Part shown: positions 25,310 to 33,221 of the stretch, piece by piece
How the letters are laid out: each line of letters starts with the position of its first letter
Position numbering within the stretch: position 1 is the first letter of the stretch
Assembly (NCBI RefSeq): GCF_000337555.1
Contig: NZ_AOIO01000028.1
Coordinates: 1 to 59,969, forward strand
DNA: 59,969 bases
Direction of reading: 5' to 3'
DNA from: Natrialba asiatica DSM 12278
GTDB lineage: Archaea; Halobacteriota; Halobacteria; Halobacteriales; Natrialbaceae
Made by a program: the position numbers and the translations under genes
Notes under the pieces: generated by a model
Told to the model about the DNA's origin: nothing
Seen by the model: only the letters and a program-made list of their open reading frames with translations
The model's database searches: none

Positions 25310-27313
25310 CTACAGCGGTTCGAGCGTCGTTACGTCTCGCACTTCGATTCGAGTGCCGTTTGTCGCGTCCTCGACCGAGAGCGTCCAGTCGTGTGCATCG
25401 GCGATGGCACGAACCAGCGTGAGACCGAGACCGTCCATTCCTCGTTCGTCGTCGGCCGTCGGATCGAACGCGCGCTCGTCCAGCGTCGCGGGTCGTTCCG
25501 CGGCAGTATCGAGCAGGTAGAACCCGCGGGTCTGCCCGCGGCCCGTCTCGGTGCCGATGACGGCCTGCGCTTCCTCGCGTGTCGGCTGGTCGTCCTCGTC
25601 GATTCCGAGGAGACCGACGCTGACACGAACGGGAGTACACCGTCCATCGGTGTCTTCACTGCTGGCCCCAGCCTCGTCTCTCGTCTCGTTTGCGTCCTCA
25701 CTCTCCGAGACCTGTGCGCGGGCTGCAATGTCGTCGAACGCCGTTTCCAGCAGGTGGCCGAATCGCTCGGCGTCGGCTCGGAGCGCCGCCGCGTGCTCGA
25801 AGTCGAGGTCGAGCGCCGACTCGTCGAGCCGCGAGTTCGTCGCGGCGTCTCTGATGGCGCGTTCGAGGAGGATGCGGTTTCGCGGACCGACGGTGGTCGC
25901 GTTCCGGGCGAACTCGCGCACGTCGTCGACGAGGCGCTCGGTGCGGTCGAGCATCGTCGTGACCGAGTCCTCGGCGAGCGGGAACTCCCAGGAGTCGTTG
26001 CCGGTCCGCGCTCGCTCGTCCGCCAGGGCGTCGGCAACGGCATCGAGTTGGCGTTTCAGATCGGTCGAGAGAACCTCGGCGATGCCTTCGAGGCGTTCGG
26101 TCTGGCGTTCGAGTTCGGTCGTGCGGTCGCGAAGTAGTTGTTCGCGGTCGGCCCGGTCGAGGGCGGCGCGGATGTTCTCGACGAGCGTCGAGAGCAGTTC
26201 GACATCGGTGTCGTCGAATCGCTCGGGTTCGAGGGAGCCGGTCATCAGGACGCCGTGGGTGCCGATCGGGGCGATAACTTCGGACTGGATCGGCGAGTCG
26301 GGATTGTACAGGCCGTCGACCGTCGACAGGTCGTCGAATCGCTCGACGCTGCCGGATTCGAACACGTCCCAGATGAGCCCCTCGGGCGGGGTAAACCGAG
26401 GGAGCCCACCGAACTCTTCGTAGGCACCGGCGGTTCCGGCCACGGGGTCGAGATACCCCTGTTCGTCGTCGAGCAACCAGACGCCGCTGATCGGCAGATC
26501 GAGCAGGTCGCTGCCGGCGTGAACGGCGATCGAACAGATCTCCTCCGGATCGTCCGATTCGAGCAGCCACCGGGTGATCTCGTGGAGCGAGGCCGCGACG
26601 CGCTCGTACTCGTACTGATCGGTGACGTCGCGGACGATACCGGCGATCGTCGCCCGAGTGTCCTCGACGGGAACGAATCTGAACTCGCCCACTCGATTCG
26701 CTCCACTGGCGTCAGTAAACGGTGCCTCCACCCGGCGCGTCTCGGCCGTGCCGATGTCTACGTCGGTAATCGCGCGCCCGATCTCGACGGCGTCGTCGTC
26801 GTCGATTGCGGCTCGCTCCGGAATTATCTCGACGTGTTCACCGAGCAGATCCGTCCGCTCGACGCCGAGGAACCGTTCCATGGCCTCGTTGACCGAGATG
26901 ATCTCTCGGTCGCCGTTGAGCGTGACGACGCCGTCCGAAATAGCCTCGACGGCAGCCGCGTGCTGGGCGAGCGTCCGCTCCTGTTGTTTGCGTTCGGTCA
27001 CATCGCGCATGTACACCGAGAGCCCGGTTTCGGAGGGATAGGCCGTCGCCTCGAACCAGGTTTCGAGTCGCGCGTGATAGATGTCGAACGAGACCGGCGT
27101 CTGGGTATCCATGGCGCGATGAAACCCGTCCGGAAACTGCGTCTCGACGGTCTGGGGGAACTCGTCCCACATGACGCGTCCGATCAAATCCGCCCGCGAG
27201 CGTTCCAGCAGCGTCTCGGCTCGGTCGTTGAGGTAGGTGAACCGAAAGTCCGTATCGAGCGCGAAAAACGCGTCCGTGATACGGTCGACGACTGGCACAG
27301 ACCGCAGTGTCAC
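25310..27313 (-). CDS. PAS-PAS-GAF protein with degenerate histidine-kinase core
   Basis: 667 residues from GTG 27313. PAS domains at about 8-115 (FFALDTDFRFTYLNDRAE, ending VYMRDVTERKQQ) and 118-235, and a GAF domain at about 245-390. The remaining region aligns with a histidine kinase core but the H-box reads EVLSTDLKRQLDAVADAL (411-430) with Thr where the phosphoacceptor His should be, the N-box reads LLETAFDDIAAR without the Asn, and only the last G-box (DGLGLTLVRAIADAH) is well kept. No transmembrane segment. It is therefore probably a sensory or scaffold protein rather than an active kinase. Tail to tail with a HalX regulator. Confidence 0.8.
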   Translation of the reverse strand: MTLRSVPVVDRITDAFFALDTDFRFTYLNDRAETLLERSRADLIGRVMWDEFPQTVETQFPDGFHRAMDTQTPVSFDIYHARLETWFEATAYPSETGLSVYMRDVTERKQQERTLAQHAAAVEAISDGVVTLNGDREIISVNEAMERFLGVERTDLLGEHVEIIPERAAIDDDDAVEIGRAITDVDIGTAETRRVEAPFTDASGANRVGEFRFVPVEDTRATIAGIVRDVTDQYEYERVAASLHEITRWLLESDDPEEICSIAVHAGSDLLDLPISGVWLLDDEQGYLDPVAGTAGAYEEFGGLPRFTPPEGLIWDVFESGSVERFDDLSTVDGLYNPDSPIQSEVIAPIGTHGVLMTGSLEPERFDDTDVELLSTLVENIRAALDRADREQLLRDRTTELERQTERLEGIAEVLSTDLKRQLDAVADALADERARTGNDSWEFPLAEDSVTTMLDRTERLVDDVREFARNATTVGPRNRILLERAIRDAATNSRLDESALDLDFEHAAALRADAERFGHLLETAFDDIAARAQVSESEDANETRDEAGASSEDTDGRCTPVRVSVGLLGIDEDDQPTREEAQAVIGTETGRGQTRGFYLLDTAAERPATLDERAFDPTADDERGMDGLGLTLVRAIADAHDWTLSVEDATNGTRIEVRDVTTLEPL

Positions 27314-27455
27314 GGTCGCTCACCCATCGTCACCGCTACGTCCACGTCGGCCCCTCCCCCGAGGGAATCGACTCTCGTGATAGCCATTACCAGCTACTCT
27401 AGGGATACTTATCGAAGCCCGTATTTCAGTGTCGCGGCCGAGAGCGCAACACGGG

Positions 27456-28439
27456 TCACAGTGCAACCTTCGTGCCAACGTCGCGCGACACCGCCCGGTC
27501 GAAGATCGCCTCGGCGCTCGCCGCGTCGAGAACCGCCGACCCGACGCTCTCGACGACGAGGATTTCGTCGTCCGCCTCGCGCTCGCGACCACCCGCGATG
27601 ACGGCCCCGAACGGTTCGACCTCGCGGTCGGCGTGGTCTCGAAGGTCACCAGTCTCTACGGCTTCTTCGGGCACGTCTCCGAAGAGTCGGGCCGCACGGC
27701 CGATCGTCTCGTCGTCGAGTTCACGCGTCTCGGGCGTGTACGCGCCCACGGCGATCACGAGCGTTCCCGGCGCGAGTTCGTCGCCGGGGAACACCGGTTC
27801 CGAACTCGTCGTGGCGGTGACGACGACGGTCGCGTCCGCGACGGCATCGCGCGGGCTCGAAACCGGCTGTACGGGAACGTCCAGTTCGGCCTCGAGTTCG
27901 GCGGCGCAGTCGACCCGCGAGTCGCTGGGGGCGTAGATGCGGATCGACTCGAGGGCGTCGGTCGCGGCGGCGATGGCGCGGGTCTGCCAGCGGGCTTGCT
28001 TGCCGGCGCCGATGACGGCCAAATCGATGGGACCGTCGACGGCGAGTTCGCGGGCGGCGAGCCCGCCGATACAGCCGGTTCGGGCGTTGGTAATGCGGTT
28101 GCCGGCGAGGTAGCCGACCGGTTGTCCGGTTTCCGCGTCCGTCAGGGCGAGCTGTGCGGTGACGGTCGGGAGTCCGCGAGCGACGTTGTCCTCGCAGACG
28201 GCGACGAGTTTCGTCGCGACGTAGTCCGCACCGTGGACGTACGCCGGCATACAGAGTCCGGTGCCGGTCGGTTCCGCGGGCGCGTCGGGGTCGAGACCGA
28301 TCCCGAACGGATAGTGCGGTCGGTCGGGTCGTTCGACCGCGCCCGCGTGTTGCTTTTCGAACGCCTCGGCGACGACGGGTAGGAGCGCGTCGATATCGAG
28401 CACCGACGCGACGTTATCGGCAGAGAGTACGCGAACCAT
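27456..28439 (-). CDS. ornithine cyclodeaminase/mu-crystallin family NAD(P)-dependent oxidoreductase
   Basis: 327 residues, standard length. Key segments: RPDRPHYPFGIG, GADYVATKLVAVCEDN with the family Lys, the helix-strand ARTGCIGGLAARELA, and a Rossmann nucleotide site LAVIGAGKQARWQTRAIAA. The dinucleotide-binding loop is followed by IRIYAPSDSRV. Family members include ornithine cyclodeaminase, alanine dehydrogenase (Archaeoglobus) and ketimine reductase; sequence alone does not choose. Divergent from the FAD oxidoreductase, which might supply or use an imine or amino-acid substrate, as an inference from position. Confidence 0.85.
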   Translation of the reverse strand: MVRVLSADNVASVLDIDALLPVVAEAFEKQHAGAVERPDRPHYPFGIGLDPDAPAEPTGTGLCMPAYVHGADYVATKLVAVCEDNVARGLPTVTAQLALTDAETGQPVGYLAGNRITNARTGCIGGLAARELAVDGPIDLAVIGAGKQARWQTRAIAAATDALESIRIYAPSDSRVDCAAELEAELDVPVQPVSSPRDAVADATVVVTATTSSEPVFPGDELAPGTLVIAVGAYTPETRELDDETIGRAARLFGDVPEEAVETGDLRDHADREVEPFGAVIAGGREREADDEILVVESVGSAVLDAASAEAIFDRAVSRDVGTKVAL

Positions 28440-28576
28440 TGCGCTGTTCTACTCGACCGTTGGTCGGCGGCTACTTCAGTTTATGTCGCCGATCGGGCGG
28501 CTCGATTCTGAACGGCGGGAAAGATCGGTCGCAGCCGAACGCTTATTGATACCGTGGTGATAACCAACAACGTACA

Positions 28577-29770
28577 ATGAAGGGCGTCGTCATCGGCGGT
28601 GGGATCGTCGGCCTCTCGAGCGCACTCGAACTCGCCGAACGCGGTGTCGACGTGACCGTCTGTGAACAGGGATCGATCGGCACCGGGAGCACGGAACGAT
28701 CCGTCGGTGGCATCCGCGCACAGTTCTCGACGCCGATCAACGTCGAACTCTCCCGCGAGAGTATGCGCGTCTGGAACGAGTTCACGGAGCGGTTCGACGC
28801 CGAGATCGACTACCGGAAGACGGGGTATCTCTTCCTCGCCCGCAGCGAAGAAACGGCCGCGGCGTTCGAAGAGCGAGTCGCGATGCAAAACGACCGCGGG
28901 GTTCGGAGCGAGGTTCTCGATCCGGCCGAGGCGTGCGAAATCTGTTCCGGGATCGATCCCGACCAGTTCGTCGCGGCGACGTACTCGCCGACGGACGGGT
29001 TCGCCGACCCGCACCTGGCGCTGCAGGCGTACGCCCGGGCTGCGGCTGCTGCGGGTGTCGACGTTCGGACGCAGACGCCCGTTAGCGACGTGATTCGAGC
29101 CGGCGACCGCGACCGCGGCGACGGTACCGGCGGGGCGCGGGTAATGGGCGTCGAAACACCTGACGGACGCCTCGACGCGGACATCGTTGTCAACGCCGCG
29201 GGACCGTGGGCGAGCGACATCGCCGCGATGGCCGACGTCTTCTTGCCGATCACGCCCAAGCGCCGACAGATAGCCGTCGTTCAGCCGGAGACGCCGGTCC
29301 CCGAGACCGACCCGCTGACGGTCGACCTCGAGAGCGGCTCGTACTTCCGGCCGGACCGCGACGGCGACGCGCTCGTCGGCGGGCATTTCGCCGACAACGA
29401 TCCGGCGTCGGATCCGGACGGGTATCCGCGGTCCATGGACTTCGAGTGGTCGATCGACGCGCTCGAAGCCGCCGCCGAGTGGACGACCTACTTCGGCCCG
29501 GAATCCGCGGTCAAGCGCGGCTGGGCGGGTCTGTACGCCGTGACACCGGACGATACGGCCATCGTCGAGGAGACGATCCCCGGTTTCATCACGGCGGCCG
29601 GCTTCTCCGGGCACGGCTTCCAGCACGCCCCCGCGACCGGCCAACTCGTCGCCGAACTCGCCGTCGACGGCGAGGCGTCGCTACTCGGTATCGACGCGCT
29701 CTCGAGCGACCGCTTCGAGGGGACGGACGAGGAGAAGGCTGCCGGACGAACGGAACGCAATGTCGTCTGA
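28577..29770 (+). CDS. FAD-dependent amino-acid oxidoreductase (DAO/sarcosine oxidase beta-like)
   Basis: 397 residues. The N-terminus MKGVVIGGGIVGLSSALELA is the Rossmann FAD motif, followed by VCEQGSIGTGSTERSVGG (flavin region with Ser/Thr) and SVGGIRAQFSTP. The C-terminal GFSGHGFQHAPATGQLVAEL is the family signature. Related to the DAO superfamily of sarcosine, proline or glycine oxidases. Cytoplasmic; no signal. A TATA-like CTTATTG about 30 bases before the ATG supports the start. Next to an OCD-family reductase and a RibD-like reductase. Confidence 0.9.
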   Translation: MKGVVIGGGIVGLSSALELAERGVDVTVCEQGSIGTGSTERSVGGIRAQFSTPINVELSRESMRVWNEFTERFDAEIDYRKTGYLFLARSEETAAAFEERVAMQNDRGVRSEVLDPAEACEICSGIDPDQFVAATYSPTDGFADPHLALQAYARAAAAAGVDVRTQTPVSDVIRAGDRDRGDGTGGARVMGVETPDGRLDADIVVNAAGPWASDIAAMADVFLPITPKRRQIAVVQPETPVPETDPLTVDLESGSYFRPDRDGDALVGGHFADNDPASDPDGYPRSMDFEWSIDALEAAAEWTTYFGPESAVKRGWAGLYAVTPDDTAIVEETIPGFITAAGFSGHGFQHAPATGQLVAELAVDGEASLLGIDALSSDRFEGTDEEKAAGRTERNVV

Positions 29771-29809
29771 GTGCGGCCGTCGAGTAACGCGAATACTTCA
29801 ACTGAGACG

Positions 29810-30361
29810 ATGAGCGACCTGATCCTCTACATCGCGGCGAGCGTCGACGGCTTCATCGCGACGCCGGACGGCGGCGTCGAGTGGCTCGACGAGTTCCAAC
29901 AGGAGTCGGGCGGCGCGAATTCGGACGACGGCGGCTACGACGAGTTCTTCGCGAGCGTCGACTGTCTCGTCATGGGATCGCGGACCTACGAACAGGTGCT
30001 CGAATTCGGCGCGTGGCCCTACGAAGACCGGCCGACGTACGTTCTCACGAGTCGCGAGTTGCCCCTCGCCGACGACGCCGTGTCGCTGGTCGACGAGGAG
30101 CCGGGTGAACTCGTCGCCGACCTCCGAGCGAACCACGACAGAATCTGGCTGGTCGGCGGTGGCGCACTCGCCCGGTCGATGCTGCGTGCGAACTGCGTGG
30201 ACGAACTTCGATTGCACCTCGTTCCAGTGATGCTCGGCAGCGGGATTTCGCTGTTCGGAACGGACGAGCCGCGACGCGACCTGGAGTTACTCGAGACGAC
30301 GACCCGCGGGGGCGGCCTCGTCGAACTCCGGTACCGAATCGAGTCGGCGACCGGGCGCTGA
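29810..30361 (+). CDS. dihydrofolate-reductase-fold protein (RibD C-terminal family)
   Basis: 183 residues from ATG 29810. It begins with LILYIAASVDGFIATPDGGV, the conserved start of the RibD C-terminal/DHFR-like family, then ASVDCLVMGSRTYEQVLEFG and the NADPH-binding RIWLVGGGALARSMLRANCV. Such proteins reduce pterin or flavin precursors, or serve unknown substrates. It follows the FAD oxidoreductase by 39 bases and may be co-transcribed. The stop codon overlaps the left inverted repeat of the element at 30360. Confidence 0.87.
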   Translation: MSDLILYIAASVDGFIATPDGGVEWLDEFQQESGGANSDDGGYDEFFASVDCLVMGSRTYEQVLEFGAWPYEDRPTYVLTSRELPLADDAVSLVDEEPGELVADLRANHDRIWLVGGGALARSMLRANCVDELRLHLVPVMLGSGISLFGTDEPRRDLELLETTTRGGGLVELRYRIESATGR

Positions 30362-30501
30362 CTCCGGTCGTGTCGCTTTCTATAGTAACAACTGCAACTA
30401 GTCACACCAATCGCATGATGGCTATGCGACCGTGTGTATCTTGACTCGCAGTGAGGGTGTTATAGAACAGGTTTCATACTCGCTATTCGGCTACCGGAGT
30501 C
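30360..30501. repeat. 142-base element bounded by 9-base perfect inverted repeats, with an internal hairpin
   Basis: GACTCCGGT (30360-30368) and ACCGGAGTC (30493-30501) are exact inverse complements. Between them is no ORF. The interior holds a strong stem: CACAC (30403-30407), TCGCAT (30411-30416), loop GATGGCT, ATGCGA (30424-30429), GTGTG (30432-30436). A TATA-like TATAGTA (30380-30386) would start a transcript near 30408 at the stem. Looks like a small mobile or structural element; neither copy number nor target duplication can be judged here. Confidence 0.5.
30403..30436 (+). ncRNA. candidate structured RNA hairpin inside the inverted-repeat element
   Basis: Five plus six base pairs separated by a small asymmetric internal loop (3 against 2 bases) and closed by a 7-base loop. 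It lies just downstream of a TATA-like element. Transcription is inferred only; the other strand would fold equally well. Confidence 0.3.
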
Positions 30502-30536
30502 CGATACGAACAGGCGCTAGAATAGACGAGTAATAG

Positions 30537-30761
30537 TCACAGCCGATCTCCGTAGGCTGAATCAAAGCGAGTGTACACTGCCGCAAATGCGATGAAGACG
30601 CCGATTGCTCCGACAGCGACACCAATCCAGTCTCCGTATGGAACGCCATATTCTAACAGGCCGATACCGAGTCGTTCCCCAACAACTGCCATCGCCATGA
30701 TAACGCCGAATCCGAGGAGAAATCGCACAGCGAAATTTCGCTCTACGAAGTTCTGTTCCAT
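30537..30761 (-). CDS. small membrane protein (74 aa), two helices
   Basis: 74 residues. Two hydrophobic segments: AVRFLLGFGVIMAMAVVGER and GDWIGVAVGAIGVFIAFAAV, with a short charged N-terminus (MEQNFVERN) and an acidic tail (YTRFDSAYGDRL). No known family recognised. It has lower GC than its neighbours and is divergent from another tiny membrane protein, with a 137-base AT-rich gap carrying promoters for both. Confidence 0.6.
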   Translation of the reverse strand: MEQNFVERNFAVRFLLGFGVIMAMAVVGERLGIGLLEYGVPYGDWIGVAVGAIGVFIAFAAVYTRFDSAYGDRL

Positions 30762-30898
30762 ATTTAATGCTTCTCGTGAAACATCATAGGTTTTCCTTTG
30801 CTATTCAGTGCATCGGTCTATGCTTTTATGGCGTCCTTTTGCAGCGGTTACTAGAGGGTACCAGCATCCTTTTCTCGTCCGTCTCGAAACAGGGCGCT

Positions 30899-31117
30899 AT
30901 GGGCCTTCAAGATCACTTTGAATCCGATATTCGCTTTTATTACGCGATCGGAATATTCATCATTCTGGTCTATCTCGGTGGCATCGCCGCGGCGGCGGTT
31001 CTGGAACTCGCCGTTATCGATAGACGACTGATTCCGCTCACCGTCGGCTTCTTTCTGTTCATGTTCGTCTACTTCATCGCGATCAGCGTCCAACGGCTCG
31101 AACCGGACGAGGCGTAA
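30899..31117 (+). CDS. small membrane protein (72 aa), two helices
   Basis: 72 residues from ATG 30899; the frame is open from 30767 but the upstream part is AT-rich and not protein-like, and a T-rich TATA-like CCTTTTC (30867-30873) is about 29 bases ahead. Helices: FYYAIGIFIILVYLGGIAAA and LIPLTVGFFLFMFVYFIAIS, with a charged tail (VQRLEPDEA). Unknown function; possibly a pair with the divergent 74-residue protein, judged only from size, topology and location. Confidence 0.6.
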   Translation: MGLQDHFESDIRFYYAIGIFIILVYLGGIAAAAVLELAVIDRRLIPLTVGFFLFMFVYFIAISVQRLEPDEA

Positions 31118-31331
31118 CCGTCGTTCCAGTGGGCGATGAGAGAGAATACGGGTCGAAATCGCGTCTACTCGTACTGCGAGTTCACCGTTACAGATTCGGG
31201 TCGCCCAGCCACTCGCGTCGCGATTCCGGGCCGAGTGCATCGACGGGTGCGAGTGTGGTGGGTTCGATGTGGTTGTGGTGGTTGTGATTCTGGTAATCGT
31301 CTCGAACACCCGCCGGCAACTCGGCTGTCCG

Positions 31332-31368
31332 CCGCGACGCGAGTTCAGTTCGTGAACTCGTTTCGCGG
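31332..31368. terminator. long near-perfect hairpin after the zinc-ribbon gene
   Basis: CCGCGA, two bases, CGAGTTCA, loop GTTCG, TGAACTCG, two bases, TCGCGG: 14 pairs with one 2-by-2 internal loop. It begins four bases after the stop of the minus-strand gene at 31373, so it would end or stabilise that mRNA. No T-run follows on either strand, so a stem for 3' end protection is as likely as a terminator. Confidence 0.5.
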
Positions 31369-31372
31369 TGGC

Positions 31373-31639
31373 TCAGTCCGGCCCGGATCGGTCGGGGGCG
31401 GGGTCGGTGTCGGAGCCTAAGTCTGAGTCTGAATTGGGGGTGCGATCGGGGTCCGGCGGGGCGACGCGACAGCCGCAGGGACCGGCGATGGCCTCGCCGG
31501 GGCCGATCATGGTTTTCTGTGCGATTGGCGTCCCACAGCGGGGACAGCGCGGCGGTTCGAACGGCTCGGAACGGCTGGGATGGTCGGCGTCGTTCGCACT
31601 GCTGTCGGTATCGCTGTCAGTGCCAGCGTCGTCACTCAT
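31373..31639 (-). CDS. zinc-ribbon protein with acidic Ser/Asp tails (88 aa)
   Basis: 88 residues from ATG 31639. The core PPRCPRCGTPIAQKTMIGPG with a later GPCGCRVAPP gives a C-x2-C...C-x-C arrangement, compatible with a zinc ribbon. The flanks are Asp/Ser-rich and low-complexity (GTDSDTDSSANDADHP; NSDSDLGSDTDPAPD), common in haloarchaeal small proteins. The longer open frame to 31702 adds Arg-rich non-coding sequence. Function unknown. Confidence 0.65.
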   Translation of the reverse strand: MSDDAGTDSDTDSSANDADHPSRSEPFEPPRCPRCGTPIAQKTMIGPGEAIAGPCGCRVAPPDPDRTPNSDSDLGSDTDPAPDRSGPD

Positions 31640-31717
31640 CCCAACTGCCACCCGTTGTACCCGCAATCGCGCGGGAGAAGCTCGCTGCTGGTCGAATCGC
31701 ACGATACATCAGTCGTG

Positions 31718-31839
31718 CGGGATGTTTATATCCCGTGAGAATGTACGCAAACATGGCTACAACCGCTAGGGTTGGAAGCCACGTCTCGGATGCTCCTACA
31801 TCCGGGACACTTTCGTGTCCGGTGTGGCTTCCGTTCTAA
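31718..31839 (+). ncRNA. structured element: palindromic promoter plus three-way-junction RNA
   Basis: A palindrome CGGGAT-GTTTAT-ATCCCG (31718-31735) contains a strong TATA box (GTTTATA, 31724-31730). About 25 bases on is ATG 31753. The following sequence folds into a perfect three-way junction: P1 GGAAGCCAC (31774-31782) with GTGGCTTCC (31824-31832), P2 CGGATG (31787-31792) with CATCCG (31799-31804), P3 GGACAC (31805-31810) with GTGTCC (31815-31820) and a TTTC loop. A 28-codon frame (31753-31839) overlaps it. Possible origin is the fused ends of an IS200/IS605-type element or a free-standing regulatory RNA; both are hypotheses. Confidence 0.5.
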
Positions 31840-31903
31840 TTTGTAACCTATTGTGACTTATATCTACCGCTGAGTGTCGGGAAGGAGTGTCACCAGTCGC
31901 GGC

Positions 31904-33142
31904 TCAGAAGAACTCGCCGAGGTACACCGCCGTCTTCGGCACGAGTTCGGCGAGCGTCGACACGGGTTCCCGGTCCGTCGCCTCAAGGCGGTTCGTCCGC
32001 GCGAGTTCGGTCGCGGAGCGGGTGCCGACGGCGAGTTCGGAGAGCGCGGCGACGTCGAGAGCGATGTCGACCGTCGCGTCAGTGGACGGGGATTCGCGCA
32101 CCAGTTCACAGTCGCCGCGGCCGTCGGCCACCGTCAGCTCGAACAGCCCGTCGTTCCAATCCGCGAGCGGGTCCGTCACCGAGAGCGTGAGCGCGGCTTC
32201 TGAACTCGTCGGGTAGGAAAGCGACGACAGCACCTCCGCAACGTCGACGATCCGAACCATCGGCCCGTTCGTTACCGTCGTCTCGACCGCGTCGGGTTCG
32301 CGGACCGTCTCGCGGAACGGGGCGTCGGTCGGCAGCCGAAGCCGCACGCGCTCGACCTGCGAATCGTGCGTGTGGCAGAACGACAGCAGCGCTAGGAACG
32401 CCTCGTGGTCCGCGGCGACGAGTTCCGAAACGGTCATCGTCCAGTCGCCTCGGTCCCCGTCGATCGTGTGGACGAGATAGCCGGCGACGCGGCCGTCGCG
32501 CTCGAAGGCGTAGACGTAGGGATCGACGTCGTGACCGGCGAAGGTGCGGTGTCGCCACCAGTCCTCGTCGCGGTCGAGTGCGAGTTCGTACCGTTCGGCG
32601 TGGCGCTCGTAGACCGGCACGAGTTCGCCGAACGCGTCGGCCTCGACCGGACGGAACGATCCCGTCGACGCCACGTCCACCGCCGCCGTCGCGAACGAGC
32701 ACACCTCGGGATCGAACTCGTGGGTGACGATCCGGTTGCTCGTCTCCCAGCCGTACTTGTGGTAGAAGTCGTAGGAAAAGGGCCACAGGACGGAAAACCG
32801 ACGGTCCCGCTCGCGGTACTCGGCGAGCGAGTTCGCGAGCAGTTCGCGGACGTACCCCTGACGGCGGAACTCGGGCGGCGTCGCGACGGAGGCGAGGCCG
32901 GCGATCGGATGCGTCTCGCCGCGGACGGTGGCGTCGAGCCAGTAGTGCCGACAGACGCTCCGCGGATCGTCATCGGCGGCGTCCGCGCTCTCGTAGATCC
33001 CGCGGCGCGCGCCGCGCAGCGCACGCGGCGTGTCGTGCTCGTCCGGTTCGTACGGCGGGACGCCCGCATCCGGTCTGAACGCGTAGCTCCTGAACTCGTG
33101 AAAGACGGCTCGCTGATCCGAAAGAGGGCGGTAATCGACCAT
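31904..33142 (-). CDS. Eis-like GNAT N-acetyltransferase with SCP2-like tail
   Basis: 412 residues. The first GNAT domain has HPIAGLASVATPPEFRRQGY (acetyl-CoA loop with R-x-x-G-Y) and LWPFSYDFYHKYGWETSN; a second GNAT-like region lies in the middle (ERDGRVAGYLVHTIDGDRGD, ELVAADHEAFLALLSF). The C-terminal part (about 300-412; LSVTDPLADWNDGLFELTVADG) resembles a sterol-carrier-type domain and ends in a family-typical aromatic EFF carboxyl end. This three-part layout is that of Eis enzymes, which acetylate amines. Substrate unknown here. Confidence 0.88.
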   Translation of the reverse strand: MVDYRPLSDQRAVFHEFRSYAFRPDAGVPPYEPDEHDTPRALRGARRGIYESADAADDDPRSVCRHYWLDATVRGETHPIAGLASVATPPEFRRQGYVRELLANSLAEYRERDRRFSVLWPFSYDFYHKYGWETSNRIVTHEFDPEVCSFATAAVDVASTGSFRPVEADAFGELVPVYERHAERYELALDRDEDWWRHRTFAGHDVDPYVYAFERDGRVAGYLVHTIDGDRGDWTMTVSELVAADHEAFLALLSFCHTHDSQVERVRLRLPTDAPFRETVREPDAVETTVTNGPMVRIVDVAEVLSSLSYPTSSEAALTLSVTDPLADWNDGLFELTVADGRGDCELVRESPSTDATVDIALDVAALSELAVGTRSATELARTNRLEATDREPVSTLAELVPKTAVYLGEFF

Positions 33143-33221
33143 ACGAACGCAAGCGACGGCGACCGGGAAGAACGTTCCTGTAGTGTGTGGGTGCGTGGCT
33201 CGCCCCGTCTCGATCCGTCGG

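Noticed and set aside
31136-31420. 94-codon frame in the gap after the 72-residue membrane protein
   Set aside because: Low-complexity GT-rich sequence, crosses the hairpin and the zinc-ribbon gene; no protein character.
31753-31839. 28-codon ORF inside the three-way-junction element as a genuine peptide
   Set aside because: Its sequence is fully explained by the RNA base pairing; recorded as part of the structured element rather than as a gene.
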